Of a stretch of 64,000 nt of DNA, positions 8,571 through 16,209 are shown piece after piece. The stretch is from Muribaculum sp. (GTDB taxonomy: Bacteria > Bacillota > Clostridia > Lachnospirales > Lachnospiraceae). A model generated the notes under the pieces. That model saw only the letters and a list, made by a program, of their open reading frames with translations. It searched no databases and had not been told where the DNA came from. Every line of letters starts with the position of its first letter. The first letter of the stretch is position 1. The position numbers and the translations under genes are program-made. Location of the stretch: positions 89,764 through 153,763 of the forward strand of contig JAMPHH010000002.1 of NCBI GenBank assembly GCA_023663505.1, written 5' to 3'.

Positions 8571-9344
8571 ATGGACAGAAAGCGGGTGCGTCTTGTGGTG
8601 TCCTACGACGGCACCGCCTATCATGGCTGGCAGGTACAGAATAACGGCATCACGATCGAGAGCGAGTTGAATCGCTGTCTCTCGGAGCTGCTACGGGAGC
8701 CCATTCAGGTGATTGGCGCCAGCCGCACGGACGCGGGGGTACATGCTCTGGGGAATGTCGCGGTGTTTGATACCGCGTCGCGTATGCCCGCGGAGAAAAT
8801 CTCCTATGCGCTCAATCAGCGCCTTCCGGAGGATATTCGGATTCAGCGCTCGGAGGAGGTGGATCCGCAATGGCATCCCCGCCGCTGTGAGAGCCGCAAG
8901 ACCTATGAATATCGCATCTGTCGAAGTGAATTTCCGATTCCCGTGAAAAGACTCTATTCACTTTTTACCTATCGAAGCTTAGATGTGGATAAAATGCGCG
9001 AAGCGGCGGCGTATCTGGTGGGGGAGCATGATTTTAAGAGCTTCTGCCAGACGGGGGCACAGGTGGAGAGCACCGTGCGAACGATTTATGAATTGACTCT
9101 GGAGGAACAGGGGCAGGACTTGGTGGTTCGCGTCTGCGGCAATGGTTTCCTCTATAATATGGTGCGCATTATCGTAGGGACGCTGATAGAGGTGGGCGAG
9201 GGCAGACGCCGACCTGATGATATGGCGGAGGTCTTGGAGCGGCGCGACAGGAAGCTTGCCGGTCCCACGGCTCCCGCCCATGGATTATTCCTAGTAAAAT
9301 ACGAGTGGTGCGAAAGTGGTGACCAAGCTTCTCTTATTTCTTGA
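8571..9344 (+). CDS. truA: tRNA pseudouridine synthase A (positions 38-40)
   Basis: Converts uridines 38-40 of tRNA anticodon arms to pseudouridine. The catalytic Asp is in SRTDAGVHA (about residue 53); YDGTAYHGWQ at the N-terminus and GNGFLYNMVRIIVGTL near the C-terminus are also TruA motifs. The ATG at 8571, after GGAGGAGAGG, is preferred to an upstream TTG. 257 residues. Its last 11 bp overlap the end of the convergent gene at 9334-9897. Confidence 0.95.
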   Translation: MDRKRVRLVVSYDGTAYHGWQVQNNGITIESELNRCLSELLREPIQVIGASRTDAGVHALGNVAVFDTASRMPAEKISYALNQRLPEDIRIQRSEEVDPQWHPRRCESRKTYEYRICRSEFPIPVKRLYSLFTYRSLDVDKMREAAAYLVGEHDFKSFCQTGAQVESTVRTIYELTLEEQGQDLVVRVCGNGFLYNMVRIIVGTLIEVGEGRRRPDDMAEVLERRDRKLAGPTAPAHGLFLVKYEWCESGDQASLIS

Positions 9345-9897
9345 TATCTGCAGGAGTCAGGCGCTCGGTGGCTTTTCTTGCATTGCTGTAATAGGTCAGC
9401 GCCACGACTCTGCCAGAGGTATTGTTTGAAACAATCACCAGACACTCATTGCTGTCGGTATTCTGGTAAAAGGTTGCCGTTGCTGCGCTCTGTGCTATAT
9501 CGCCAAGAATCTCAAAGGAGGTATCATATGGAAATGTGAGCAAGTCATCTAAGGAGATGACTGCGTCCCCAATCTTTACGCCATACATGCTATATATCCT
9601 GTTGTCGGTGTGGAGACCGGACTGTCTTCCGTCAATATAGATAATGCCGATGCTGTTTTCGCTGTCGCCGTCCACGGTGATCTCGCTATCCGTGTATTCG
9701 TAGATTTTGCTGAGCATATTGGGATTGTCAGACAGCGAGATACCCAGCGTGCGCGCAAGATCGTATTTGGACATTTTTAAATAAGGGGTCAAATCCGTGA
9801 TCTCCGGATTCACATAATTGAGGATTGCCTTTCCGGCAGTTACCACGATAATAATAAGGATTGCCCACGTGAGAACTTTTTTAATTGTTTTAGCCAT
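9334..9897 (-). CDS. membrane-anchored protein of unknown function, tandem copy 1
   Basis: 187 residues. One N-terminal hydrophobic helix (LTWAILIIIVVTAGKAIL) followed by an exported-looking domain with repeated Asp/Asn/Tyr and no Cys pair. It is clearly homologous along its length to the next gene (shared DLTPYLKM, SLSDNPNML, GIIYIDG, SGLHTD, VALTYYSN), so the pair arose by tandem duplication. The start follows GGGAGGCG, a site also conserved in the paralogue. The N-terminal domain has the look of a small substrate-recognition or SH3-like fold, but I do not recognise a family. Confidence 0.75.
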   Translation of the reverse strand: MAKTIKKVLTWAILIIIVVTAGKAILNYVNPEITDLTPYLKMSKYDLARTLGISLSDNPNMLSKIYEYTDSEITVDGDSENSIGIIYIDGRQSGLHTDNRIYSMYGVKIGDAVISLDDLLTFPYDTSFEILGDIAQSAATATFYQNTDSNECLVIVSNNTSGRVVALTYYSNARKATERLTPADIKK

Positions 9898-9992
9898 GAT
9901 TTGATTCGCCTCCCGATTTTAACTATTTCCTGTTTTGGTGTATGAATTGCAGCGTGAACGCTGGGTGGTGCGAAAGGGGAACTGAGTTTTGC

Positions 9993-10547
9993 TTACTTCA
10001 TAGAGGATAGCTGTTCAGTAGCTTTCTTACCATTGCTATAATAGGTCAGTGCCACGACTCTGTTGGAAGTGTCGTTTACGACGACAACCAAGCAGTCGTT
10101 ATTGGTGTAATTCTGATAAAAGGTTGCTGTCGAGGCGCCCTGTCCGATATCGTTCAGAACCTCATACTTTCTCTCATATGGATAGGTGATCTTATCCTCC
10201 AAGGAGATGAATGCGTCTCCGATCTTTATACCGTACATGCCATATATCCTGCTGTCGGTATGGAGACCGGACTGCTGTCCGTCAATATAGATGATGCCGA
10301 AGCTGTTTCCGCTGTTGCCGTCAACGGTGATCTCGCCCTCTGTGTATTCGTAAATTTTTTTGAGCATGTTGGGATTGTCAGACAGCGAGACTCCAAGGGT
10401 GCGTTCAAGATCGGATTTGGTCATTTTTAAATAAGGGGTCAGATCTGTGACCTTCGGATTCACAAAATTGAGGAATGCCTTCCCCGCAATTACCGCGATA
10501 ATGATAAGGATTACCCATTTGATAGCTTTTTTTACTGTTTTATCCAT
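9993..10547 (-). CDS. membrane-anchored protein of unknown function, tandem copy 2
   Basis: 184 residues, paralogue of the 9334-9897 protein, with the same N-terminal helix (IKWVILIIIAVIAGKAFL) and the same outer domain. Start chosen at 10547 (MDKTVKKA) because GGGAGGCG lies 5-7 bp upstream and the paralogue starts at the same residue; a 7-residue extension is possible. The two copies lie head-to-tail, 95 bp apart, on the strand opposite to the ribosomal-protein operon. Unrecognised function. Confidence 0.75.
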   Translation of the reverse strand: MDKTVKKAIKWVILIIIAVIAGKAFLNFVNPKVTDLTPYLKMTKSDLERTLGVSLSDNPNMLKKIYEYTEGEITVDGNSGNSFGIIYIDGQQSGLHTDSRIYGMYGIKIGDAFISLEDKITYPYERKYEVLNDIGQGASTATFYQNYTNNDCLVVVVNDTSNRVVALTYYSNGKKATEQLSSMK

Positions 10548-10658
10548 GGTTCGCCTCCCGCTTTTCATTAGTAGGTGATATCTATTATTTTAGCCATATT
10601 ATGGATATCCGTCAATATTCTTTTGATATCTTAGGGCAAAAACTTTGCAAATTCTATC

Positions 10659-10687
10659 TTGACAGCGGGCATTCCATATCATATAAT
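10659..10687 (+). promoter_or_regulatory. consensus sigma-A promoter of rplM-rpsI
   Basis: TTGACA (10659-10664), 17-bp spacer, TATAAT (10682-10687): a perfect match in both boxes and spacing. Transcription should start near 10694, leaving a 168-nt leader. Confidence 0.9.
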
Positions 10688-10693
10688 ATACAA

Positions 10694-10861
10694 CTGTGAC
10701 AGTGTTTAGAAATGCTTGGTCAAAGCCCCGATTGAGCATTTTTGATAAAGAACCTACATTGTATGAATCGTTGCCCGGAGTGTGCTTGGGAGGTGGCCGG
10801 ACATCCGCCGAACAGTAACAGTCCTGACACAAAACGCAAAAGTAACTATGGAGGAAACATC
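10694..10861 (+). promoter_or_regulatory. long 5' leader of rplM, possible L13 autoregulatory leader
   Basis: 168-nt untranslated leader. It contains a hairpin AAATGC (10710-10715) / GCATTT (10736-10741) with an inner TCAA/TTGA pair, followed by a short T run, then a GC-rich part at 10775-10815. Firmicutes rplM operons often have an L13-binding leader; the match here is by position only, not by a verified consensus. Confidence 0.4.
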
Positions 10862-11290
10862 ATGAAAACATTTATGGCTAGTCCGGCTACAATCGATAGA
10901 AAATGGTATGTAGTAGACGCTGAAGGCAAGACTCTCGGTCGTTTGGCTTCCGAGGTTGCCAAGGTTTTAAGAGGTAAGAATAAGCCGATCTTCACACCCC
11001 ACATGGATACCGGCGATTATGTGATCGTCATCAACGCCGAGAAGGTGAAGGTAACCGGTAAGAAGATGGATCAGAAGATTTATTATCATCATTCCGACTA
11101 TGTGGGCGGTATGAAAGAGACTACCCTTAGAGAGAAGCTGGCAAAGAAGCCTGAGCAGGTGATCGAGCTGGCTGTCAAGGGAATGCTTCCCAAGGGACCT
11201 TTAGGAAGACAGATGTACACCAAGCTGCACGTATACGCGGGACCTGACCACAAGCATGCTGCTCAGAAGCCCGAAGTGCTGACATTCTAA
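10862..11290 (+). CDS. rplM: 50S ribosomal protein L13
   Basis: Ribosomal large-subunit protein, 142 residues, with the typical N-terminus MKTFMASPATIDRKWYVVDAEGKTLGRLAS and the motif MLPKGPLGRQMYTKLHVYAG. Start at 10862 after TATGGAGGAAAC. Co-transcribed with rpsI 25 bp downstream, the standard pairing. Confidence 0.98.
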   Translation: MKTFMASPATIDRKWYVVDAEGKTLGRLASEVAKVLRGKNKPIFTPHMDTGDYVIVINAEKVKVTGKKMDQKIYYHHSDYVGGMKETTLREKLAKKPEQVIELAVKGMLPKGPLGRQMYTKLHVYAGPDHKHAAQKPEVLTF

Positions 11291-11315
11291 AGGACTGAAA
11301 GGAGGAGAATAAGAC

Positions 11316-11711
11316 ATGGCTAAGACAGAGAGATATTATGGTACAGGCAGAAGGAAAAAGGCGATTGCCAGAGTATATTTGGTTCCCGGCAAGGGTAAAG
11401 TAACCATCAACAAGAGAGATATGGACGAGTATTTTGGTCTTGAGACCTTGAAGGTGATCGTGCGTCAGCCCTTGGTTGCGACGGATACCGTTGAGAAATT
11501 TGACGTGATCGTAAATGTGAAGGGCGGCGGGTATACCGGACAGGCAGGCGCCGTGAGACACGGTATTGCCAGAGCTTTGCTTCAGGTGGACGGCGAGTAC
11601 AGACCTGTTCTGAAAAAGGCGGGTTTCCTGACCAGAGACCCTCGTATGAAGGAGAGAAAAAAGTACGGCTTGAAGGCAGCGAGACGCGCGCCTCAGTTCT
11701 CAAAGAGATAA
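11316..11711 (+). CDS. rpsI: 30S ribosomal protein S9
   Basis: 131 residues with the S9 features YYGTGRRKKAIARVYL, GGGYTGQAGAVRHGIARALL and the basic tail KKYGLKAARRAPQFSKR that reaches the P-site tRNA. ATG after AAAGGAGGAG. Last gene of the rplM operon; its stop codon lies inside a 9-bp hairpin (11703-11724), followed by a second copy of an 18-bp tract. Confidence 0.98.
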   Translation: MAKTERYYGTGRRKKAIARVYLVPGKGKVTINKRDMDEYFGLETLKVIVRQPLVATDTVEKFDVIVNVKGGGYTGQAGAVRHGIARALLQVDGEYRPVLKKAGFLTRDPRMKERKKYGLKAARRAPQFSKR

Positions 11712-11779
11712 GATTTTATCTCTTGAGGTAATTTTATCTCTTGAGGTAAATTTACAGCGACTTCAAAAAGAGCGCAAAA

Positions 11780-11829
11780 CTCCCGAGAAGCTGGCGGAAA
11801 CCTGCCTGCTTTCGGGGGTTTTCTTTATT
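11780..11829 (+). terminator. rho-independent terminator of rplM-rpsI
   Basis: Stem CCCGA-g-AAGC (about 11782-11791) pairs with GCTT-TCGGG (about 11808-11816), followed by TTTTCTTTATTTT. Confidence 0.8.
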
Positions 11830-11886
11830 TTAAGGTTGGTCAATGATTTTCAGAAATATGGTGTTAGTATTGACAGAAAGTTGCAC

Positions 11887-11915
11887 TTGCAACATAAGTG
11901 AAAACATGATATAGT
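11887..11915 (+). promoter_or_regulatory. promoter of the small antisense RNA
   Basis: TTGCAA (11887-11892), 17-bp spacer, TATAGT (11910-11915). Drives the short RNA below; no open reading frame follows before the terminator. Confidence 0.65.
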
Positions 11916-11921
11916 GTAGAT

Positions 11922-12014
11922 ACAAAAAGCGGAAACAACCGCCCACAAAGTGGTTAGCTTCCGTATTAGGCTGAAGCCTGCCAACATCCGCTAAGATACA
12001 AGGCAGGCTTTTTT
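11922..12014 (+). ncRNA. antitoxin-like antisense RNA of a type I toxin locus
   Basis: A 90-nt non-coding transcript predicted from the promoter at 11887 to the terminator at 11974-12016. It holds a hairpin (CGGAA..AACC / GGTT..TTCCG, about 11930-11963) and a terminator stem. It converges on, and shares its terminator with, the toxin remnant on the other strand, the layout of Fst/par-type type I systems with convergent RNAs. An 8-base direct repeat AGATACAA occurs near both ends. RNA identity inferred from layout. Confidence 0.6.
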
Positions 12015-12016
12015 AT
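11974..12016. terminator. bidirectional terminator shared by antisense RNA and toxin remnant
   Basis: AAGCCTGCC (11974-11982) pairs perfectly with GGCAGGCTT (12002-12010), followed by TTTTTT on the plus strand. Confidence 0.85.
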
Positions 12017-12093
12017 TTTCGCTTGTTGTTCCTATCTATATAGGCAAGCAGCGCAATCAGGAAGGTACCGCCTAAAAATAACAGGCTTAGAAT
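12013..12093 (-). pseudogene. 5'-truncated holin-like type I toxin (Hol-Tox type) remnant
   Basis: The minus strand reads ILSLLFLGGTFLIALLAYI then DRNNKRK and stop, 26 codons. A hydrophobic helix followed by a DRNNKRK-type basic tail is characteristic of the small putative holin-like toxins of Firmicutes. The usual Met-Thr-x-Tyr-Glu start is gone: the codon before Ile is TAA and the sequence runs straight into the ribosome binding site of the next gene. Its own promoter and start codon are therefore lost while its antisense RNA and terminator remain. Confidence 0.7.
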
Positions 12094-12112
12094 TTACTTA
12101 AGGAGGATAACC

Positions 12113-12643
12113 ATGAAGGACACGGCACCCACCATGGAGGAGATCACCGAGGTCAACAGACTGCGCGAACAGTCAACCTTTCAGGAGCTTCAGGCTATGG
12201 AGTTCTATCGGGACAGCAGGAAGGCGGCTATCGTCAAGAACATGACCGTCCGTCTGATGCAGTACGCGAATGATGCAAACAGGGAGAAGGTATGGAAGCT
12301 TTGTAAAAAGCTTGCCTCTTACACTCATGCTCCGGTCAAGCTCAAGGATTATCAACGAATGAAGCCATATGCCGAGGACGAGGATATTGTGGACGTGATC
12401 TTAAGCTCCCTGCGTGACGATCCCTATCCCTTTGGCTCCTCCCCCTTGGAGCCGATACAGGGATATTATTATGCGATAGCTGTTCTCTCCCAGTCAGAGT
12501 ATAAGCGCGCCGAGTGCTTGGAGCTGCTTACCGACATAGCAGAATATTTTAAAGTGCACCAGCCGGACGAGCTTCGGCTGCTTGAGCGCAACATGGACGT
12601 ACTGAAATCCGATTATCCGGATTTGGCGAAAATAATTTCCTGA
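12113..12643 (+). CDS. conserved-looking soluble protein of unknown function
   Basis: 176 residues, soluble, largely alpha-helical, rich in charged residues, with no signal peptide or membrane span. Strong ribosome binding site AAGGAGG, 8 bp before ATG. It has the look of a helical-repeat or adaptor protein (YYYAIAVLSQSEYKRAECLELLTDIAEYF), but no family is recognised. It is a single-gene unit between the toxin remnant and the hybrid kinase, which has its own promoter. Confidence 0.7.
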   Translation: MKDTAPTMEEITEVNRLREQSTFQELQAMEFYRDSRKAAIVKNMTVRLMQYANDANREKVWKLCKKLASYTHAPVKLKDYQRMKPYAEDEDIVDVILSSLRDDPYPFGSSPLEPIQGYYYAIAVLSQSEYKRAECLELLTDIAEYFKVHQPDELRLLERNMDVLKSDYPDLAKIIS

Positions 12644-12650
12644 TAGTATC

Positions 12651-12679
12651 TTGTTTTTTGATGACTAAACTGCTATATT
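12651..12679 (+). promoter_or_regulatory. sigma-A promoter of the hybrid kinase gene
   Basis: TTGTTT (12651-12656), 17-bp spacer, TATATT (12674-12679); 66 bp before the start codon. Confidence 0.55.
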
Positions 12680-12745
12680 TGATGTAGTATGGACAGGTGC
12701 CTTTGAGGTACGGGTTCTAAAGCAAAAGATATACGAGGAACAGTC

Positions 12746-15700
12746 ATGAAAAAGAGAAAACCGATACAAGAGATTATTTTTGTCCTGATCCTGTTATTTG
12801 CAATGGTATTGCTTTTCTTCCGGTTCACAACCAACAACAGCAGCCGGACGGAGGCGCAGAACAGGGATTATGCGGCAGATTCTGCGCAGATGAAGTCTGA
12901 GCAGGTAGACGATGAGCTGAACAATGCTCTGAATCAAATCAGAACATATGCGTACTTTGTGGGGGAGGGGCTGACGCAGCCCGTGGTCACGGCGCAGATG
13001 TTGAACAGAATGGAGGAGAACTCGCGGTTTGACGCAATTATGTATACAGATGCGAGGGGTATGGACTACACATCTGACGGACGGACCGCGGAGGTGCCGG
13101 CAAGGAGATTCTATCAAGATGGGATCATCGGTAACAGCGGCATTGAGGTGATATTTGACCCTCACTTTTTTGATGAGACGTTGGTCAGCTTTTATGCGCC
13201 GGTCTATCATAAGGGTGAGATTATCGGTGTGTTGAGGGGAGTTTTTCTGGCGGAGGAGTATCTGAAGGATATGCTTACCACCACATACTTTGGAGAGAAG
13301 GCGCAGGTGTTTTTGTGTGTGCCGGACGGAAGGGTGATTGCCAGCTCCGGCAGCGAGATATATGACGAGCATATCGCGGACACTCTGGTGGAAATGGGGG
13401 CGCTCGACCAAGCGGCTGCGGATCGGGTCATAGGGGTCTTTGAGAACGGCGGGGCAGGAGCCTTTGCCAGCGGCGCCTCCGCTATTACGGACAATGTCTG
13501 TGTCACATGGCTTCCGAGCAATCAGTATGTTTTGGTGCAGACATTCCCTCAAAATGTGACTCAGAGCATGGTCGATGAGGAGAATCTGGCGGGCATCGAG
13601 CTGGAGATCATGCTGATCGTCCTGTTTGTGGTCTATATTCTTGTTATTTTGATTCGCACGGGACGCAGACGAAAGGCTCTGGAGCAGGAAAATCGGGAGA
13701 TGGGATACATCATCAACGGTGTCACCACGTTGTTTTCCCGATTCGCCATGGTTGACTTAAAGGCTGACACCTATCAATATCTGGCGGGTACTAAGCCTGA
13801 AGGCGACGGGATCGCGGACAGCGGATATTATCGGAGTCTTGTGGATTATTTGGCGGCTTCCGTGGACAAGGAGCAGCGTCAGGAGTTCATAGATTTCATG
13901 GATAAGGATGCTATTATTGAAGCCATGGCGGAACACGACGATCTTAGGTTTGAGCGTCATGTGACGAAGGACGGGCATTCGGAGTGGGAGCATATGAATT
14001 TGATCTGCTTGGAGAGAGATAAGGGTAAGGTATCCAAGCTTTTGTCTATCCGTCAGAACATCACAGATGTGAAGGAGCGGGAGCTGCGTATCCGCAGGGA
14101 GAGATCGCGGGCAAACAGAAGGGAAAGACAGTATCGTATTGCGCTCATGTCCAATGCCTTCTGCAGCTTTGAGTTTAATCTGACGCAGGATTTGATAGAG
14201 CAGGATATTGTCAGAAGTGTGGGCGGGAAGCAGGTCTCCTTCTTAGAACGGTCAGGTTTGACCGCTCCCTGCAAGGCGTCGGAATGCTTTGAGCGATGGA
14301 AGGAATTTGTCTTGGAGGAGTCCATGGAGGATTACTCCGACATTGTAAATATTGACAATCTGGAGCGTTGCTTTGAACAGGGCGACAGGGAGGTCGTGGT
14401 CGAGTATTGGGGGAAGAGTGCAGGTGACAGCCAGATGTGTGTGCGCCAGTCCTTTGTCATGACTGAGGACGAGGAGTCAGGAGACATCATGGTCATGGTT
14501 ACAGCCAAGGACATCACGGAGCAGGTTCGCAAGCAGAGGGAGCAGACGCAGGTGCTTCAGGACGCGCTGATGCAGGCGCAGCATGCCAACAAAGCGAAGA
14601 CCACGTTTTTGTCCAATATGTCCCATGATATCCGCACACCCATGAATGCCATCATAGGATTTTCCACCATTGCCGTCAGCCATATTGACAACAGGGAGCA
14701 GGTCTTGGATTGTCTGCAGAAGGTGCTCTCCTCCAGCAATCATCTGCTGAGCCTGATCAACGATATTTTGGACATGAGCAGGATTGAGAGCGGAAAGGTA
14801 CAGATCAAGGAGCAGGAGTGCAATATTTCCGAGCTGATGCACAATCTGGTCAGCATCATTCAGCCCCAGATCAAGGCAAAGCAGCTGGAATTGTTTATTG
14901 ATACCTTTGATGTGGCAAATGAAGATGTGATCGCTGACCCGCTGAAGCTGAATCAGGTGTTCATCAATCTGATGAGCAATGCGGTGAAGTATACGCCCGC
15001 GGGAGGTTCGATTTCCTTTAAGATCATACAGAAGACCACATTCCGGCACGGATACGGGGATTATGTGTTTGTCATCAAGGACAACGGTACCGGAATGTCC
15101 CCGAATTTTGTGGAGCATATTTTTGAGCCCTTTGAGCGGGAGTCCACCGTGACACAGAGCGGCATTCAGGGAACCGGTCTGGGCATGGCTATCACCAGAA
15201 ACATTGTGGAGATGATGAACGGTACGATCAGCGTGGAGAGCGAGGTTGGAAAGGGAAGTACCTTCACGGTGGAATTGAGCCTGAAGCTGCAGGATACGGA
15301 GAGGACAGAGCAGCAGATCAAGGAGCTGGAGGGGCTGCGTGCGTTGGTTGTAGATGATGACTTCAATGCCTGCGACGGCGTCAGCAAGATGCTGAAGCAG
15401 ATCGGTCTGCGCTCCGAGTGGACCACGTCCGGCAGGGAGGCGGTGTACCGCGCAAAGAGCGCGCATGATGACGGGGATTCCTACCACACCTTCATCATAG
15501 ACTGGCAGATGCCGGGGCTCAGCGGGATAGAGACCGCCAAGGAGATTCGCAAGGTGATAGGCGCGGAGGCTCCCATTATCATATTGACTGCCTATGACTG
15601 GACGGATATCGAGGAGGAGGCGAAGTCGGTGGGCGTCACGGCGTTCTGCGCGAAGCCTCTGTTCATGTCAGACTTAAAGACCGTGCTGCTTGCCGCCAAC

Positions 15701-16132
15701 AATATGTTGGAGAAGCAGGAGGAGGTTCCCGAGTGGACGTTGGCTGATTTCAGCGGGAAGCGTATCCTTCTGGTGGAGGACAATGAGTTAAACCGAGAGA
15801 TCGCACAGGTTATCTTGGAGGAGTCAGGGTTCTTGGTGGACACTGCTCCCGACGGAACAGACGCGGTGGCGATCATGGAGAAGGCGGAGGAGAATTATTA
15901 TGACGCAATCCTGATGGACGTGCAGATGCCGACCATGGACGGCTATGAGGCAACCAGAACGATCCGCAGACTTCCCAGAAAGGACGTGCAGAGTCTTCCT
16001 ATCATCGCCATGACAGCCAATGCCTTGGAGGAGGATAAGGAGGCGGCGTTGATGAACGGTATGAATGCCCATATCGCCAAGCCCTTGGATATGGATATCT
16101 TTATCTCCGTGTTAAAAAAGTTCCTTGACTAG
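12746..16132 (+). CDS. hybrid sensor histidine kinase with two receiver domains
   Basis: 1128 residues, membrane sensor. TM1 (about 9-28), extracytoplasmic dCache-like domain (30-280), TM2 (IELEIMLIVLFVVYILVILI), two PAS-like segments (about 320-440 and 460-590), HisKA with phospho-His in NMSHDIRTPMNA (about 626), HATPase with N-box NQVFINLMSNAVKYT (about 737) and GTGLGMAI (about 810), receiver 1 (DDD about 866, Asp in IIDWQMP about 918) and receiver 2 (EDN about 1008, Asp in LMDVQMP about 1055). No HPt domain and no DNA-binding regulator adjacent, so the phosphate outlet is unknown. Same plan as the kinase at 35294-37936. Confidence 0.9.
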   Translation: MKKRKPIQEIIFVLILLFAMVLLFFRFTTNNSSRTEAQNRDYAADSAQMKSEQVDDELNNALNQIRTYAYFVGEGLTQPVVTAQMLNRMEENSRFDAIMYTDARGMDYTSDGRTAEVPARRFYQDGIIGNSGIEVIFDPHFFDETLVSFYAPVYHKGEIIGVLRGVFLAEEYLKDMLTTTYFGEKAQVFLCVPDGRVIASSGSEIYDEHIADTLVEMGALDQAAADRVIGVFENGGAGAFASGASAITDNVCVTWLPSNQYVLVQTFPQNVTQSMVDEENLAGIELEIMLIVLFVVYILVILIRTGRRRKALEQENREMGYIINGVTTLFSRFAMVDLKADTYQYLAGTKPEGDGIADSGYYRSLVDYLAASVDKEQRQEFIDFMDKDAIIEAMAEHDDLRFERHVTKDGHSEWEHMNLICLERDKGKVSKLLSIRQNITDVKERELRIRRERSRANRRERQYRIALMSNAFCSFEFNLTQDLIEQDIVRSVGGKQVSFLERSGLTAPCKASECFERWKEFVLEESMEDYSDIVNIDNLERCFEQGDREVVVEYWGKSAGDSQMCVRQSFVMTEDEESGDIMVMVTAKDITEQVRKQREQTQVLQDALMQAQHANKAKTTFLSNMSHDIRTPMNAIIGFSTIAVSHIDNREQVLDCLQKVLSSSNHLLSLINDILDMSRIESGKVQIKEQECNISELMHNLVSIIQPQIKAKQLELFIDTFDVANEDVIADPLKLNQVFINLMSNAVKYTPAGGSISFKIIQKTTFRHGYGDYVFVIKDNGTGMSPNFVEHIFEPFERESTVTQSGIQGTGLGMAITRNIVEMMNGTISVESEVGKGSTFTVELSLKLQDTERTEQQIKELEGLRALVVDDDFNACDGVSKMLKQIGLRSEWTTSGREAVYRAKSAHDDGDSYHTFIIDWQMPGLSGIETAKEIRKVIGAEAPIIILTAYDWTDIEEEAKSVGVTAFCAKPLFMSDLKTVLLAANNMLEKQEEVPEWTLADFSGKRILLVEDNELNREIAQVILEESGFLVDTAPDGTDAVAIMEKAEENYYDAILMDVQMPTMDGYEATRTIRRLPRKDVQSLPIIAMTANALEEDKEAALMNGMNAHIAKPLDMDIFISVLKKFLD

Positions 16133-16136
16133 CAAT

Positions 16137-16209
16137 ATATTGTGCCTGTGCAATGCGTAAAACGCGCATGAAGGCTCGCAGGTTACGGAAAGGCATGTTT
16201 ATTGGAATG
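16137..16209 (+). repeat. 74-bp leader repeat, copy 1 (before CPBP protease)
   Basis: From ATATTGTGCCT to the start codon of the next gene it matches 62041-62114 with few changes, including the 26-bp block TCGCAGGTTACGGAAAGGCATG. It contains a small hairpin ATGCG/CGCAT. The frame MK-x-RRLRKGM-x-I-x-M is open into both downstream genes. Confidence 0.8.
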
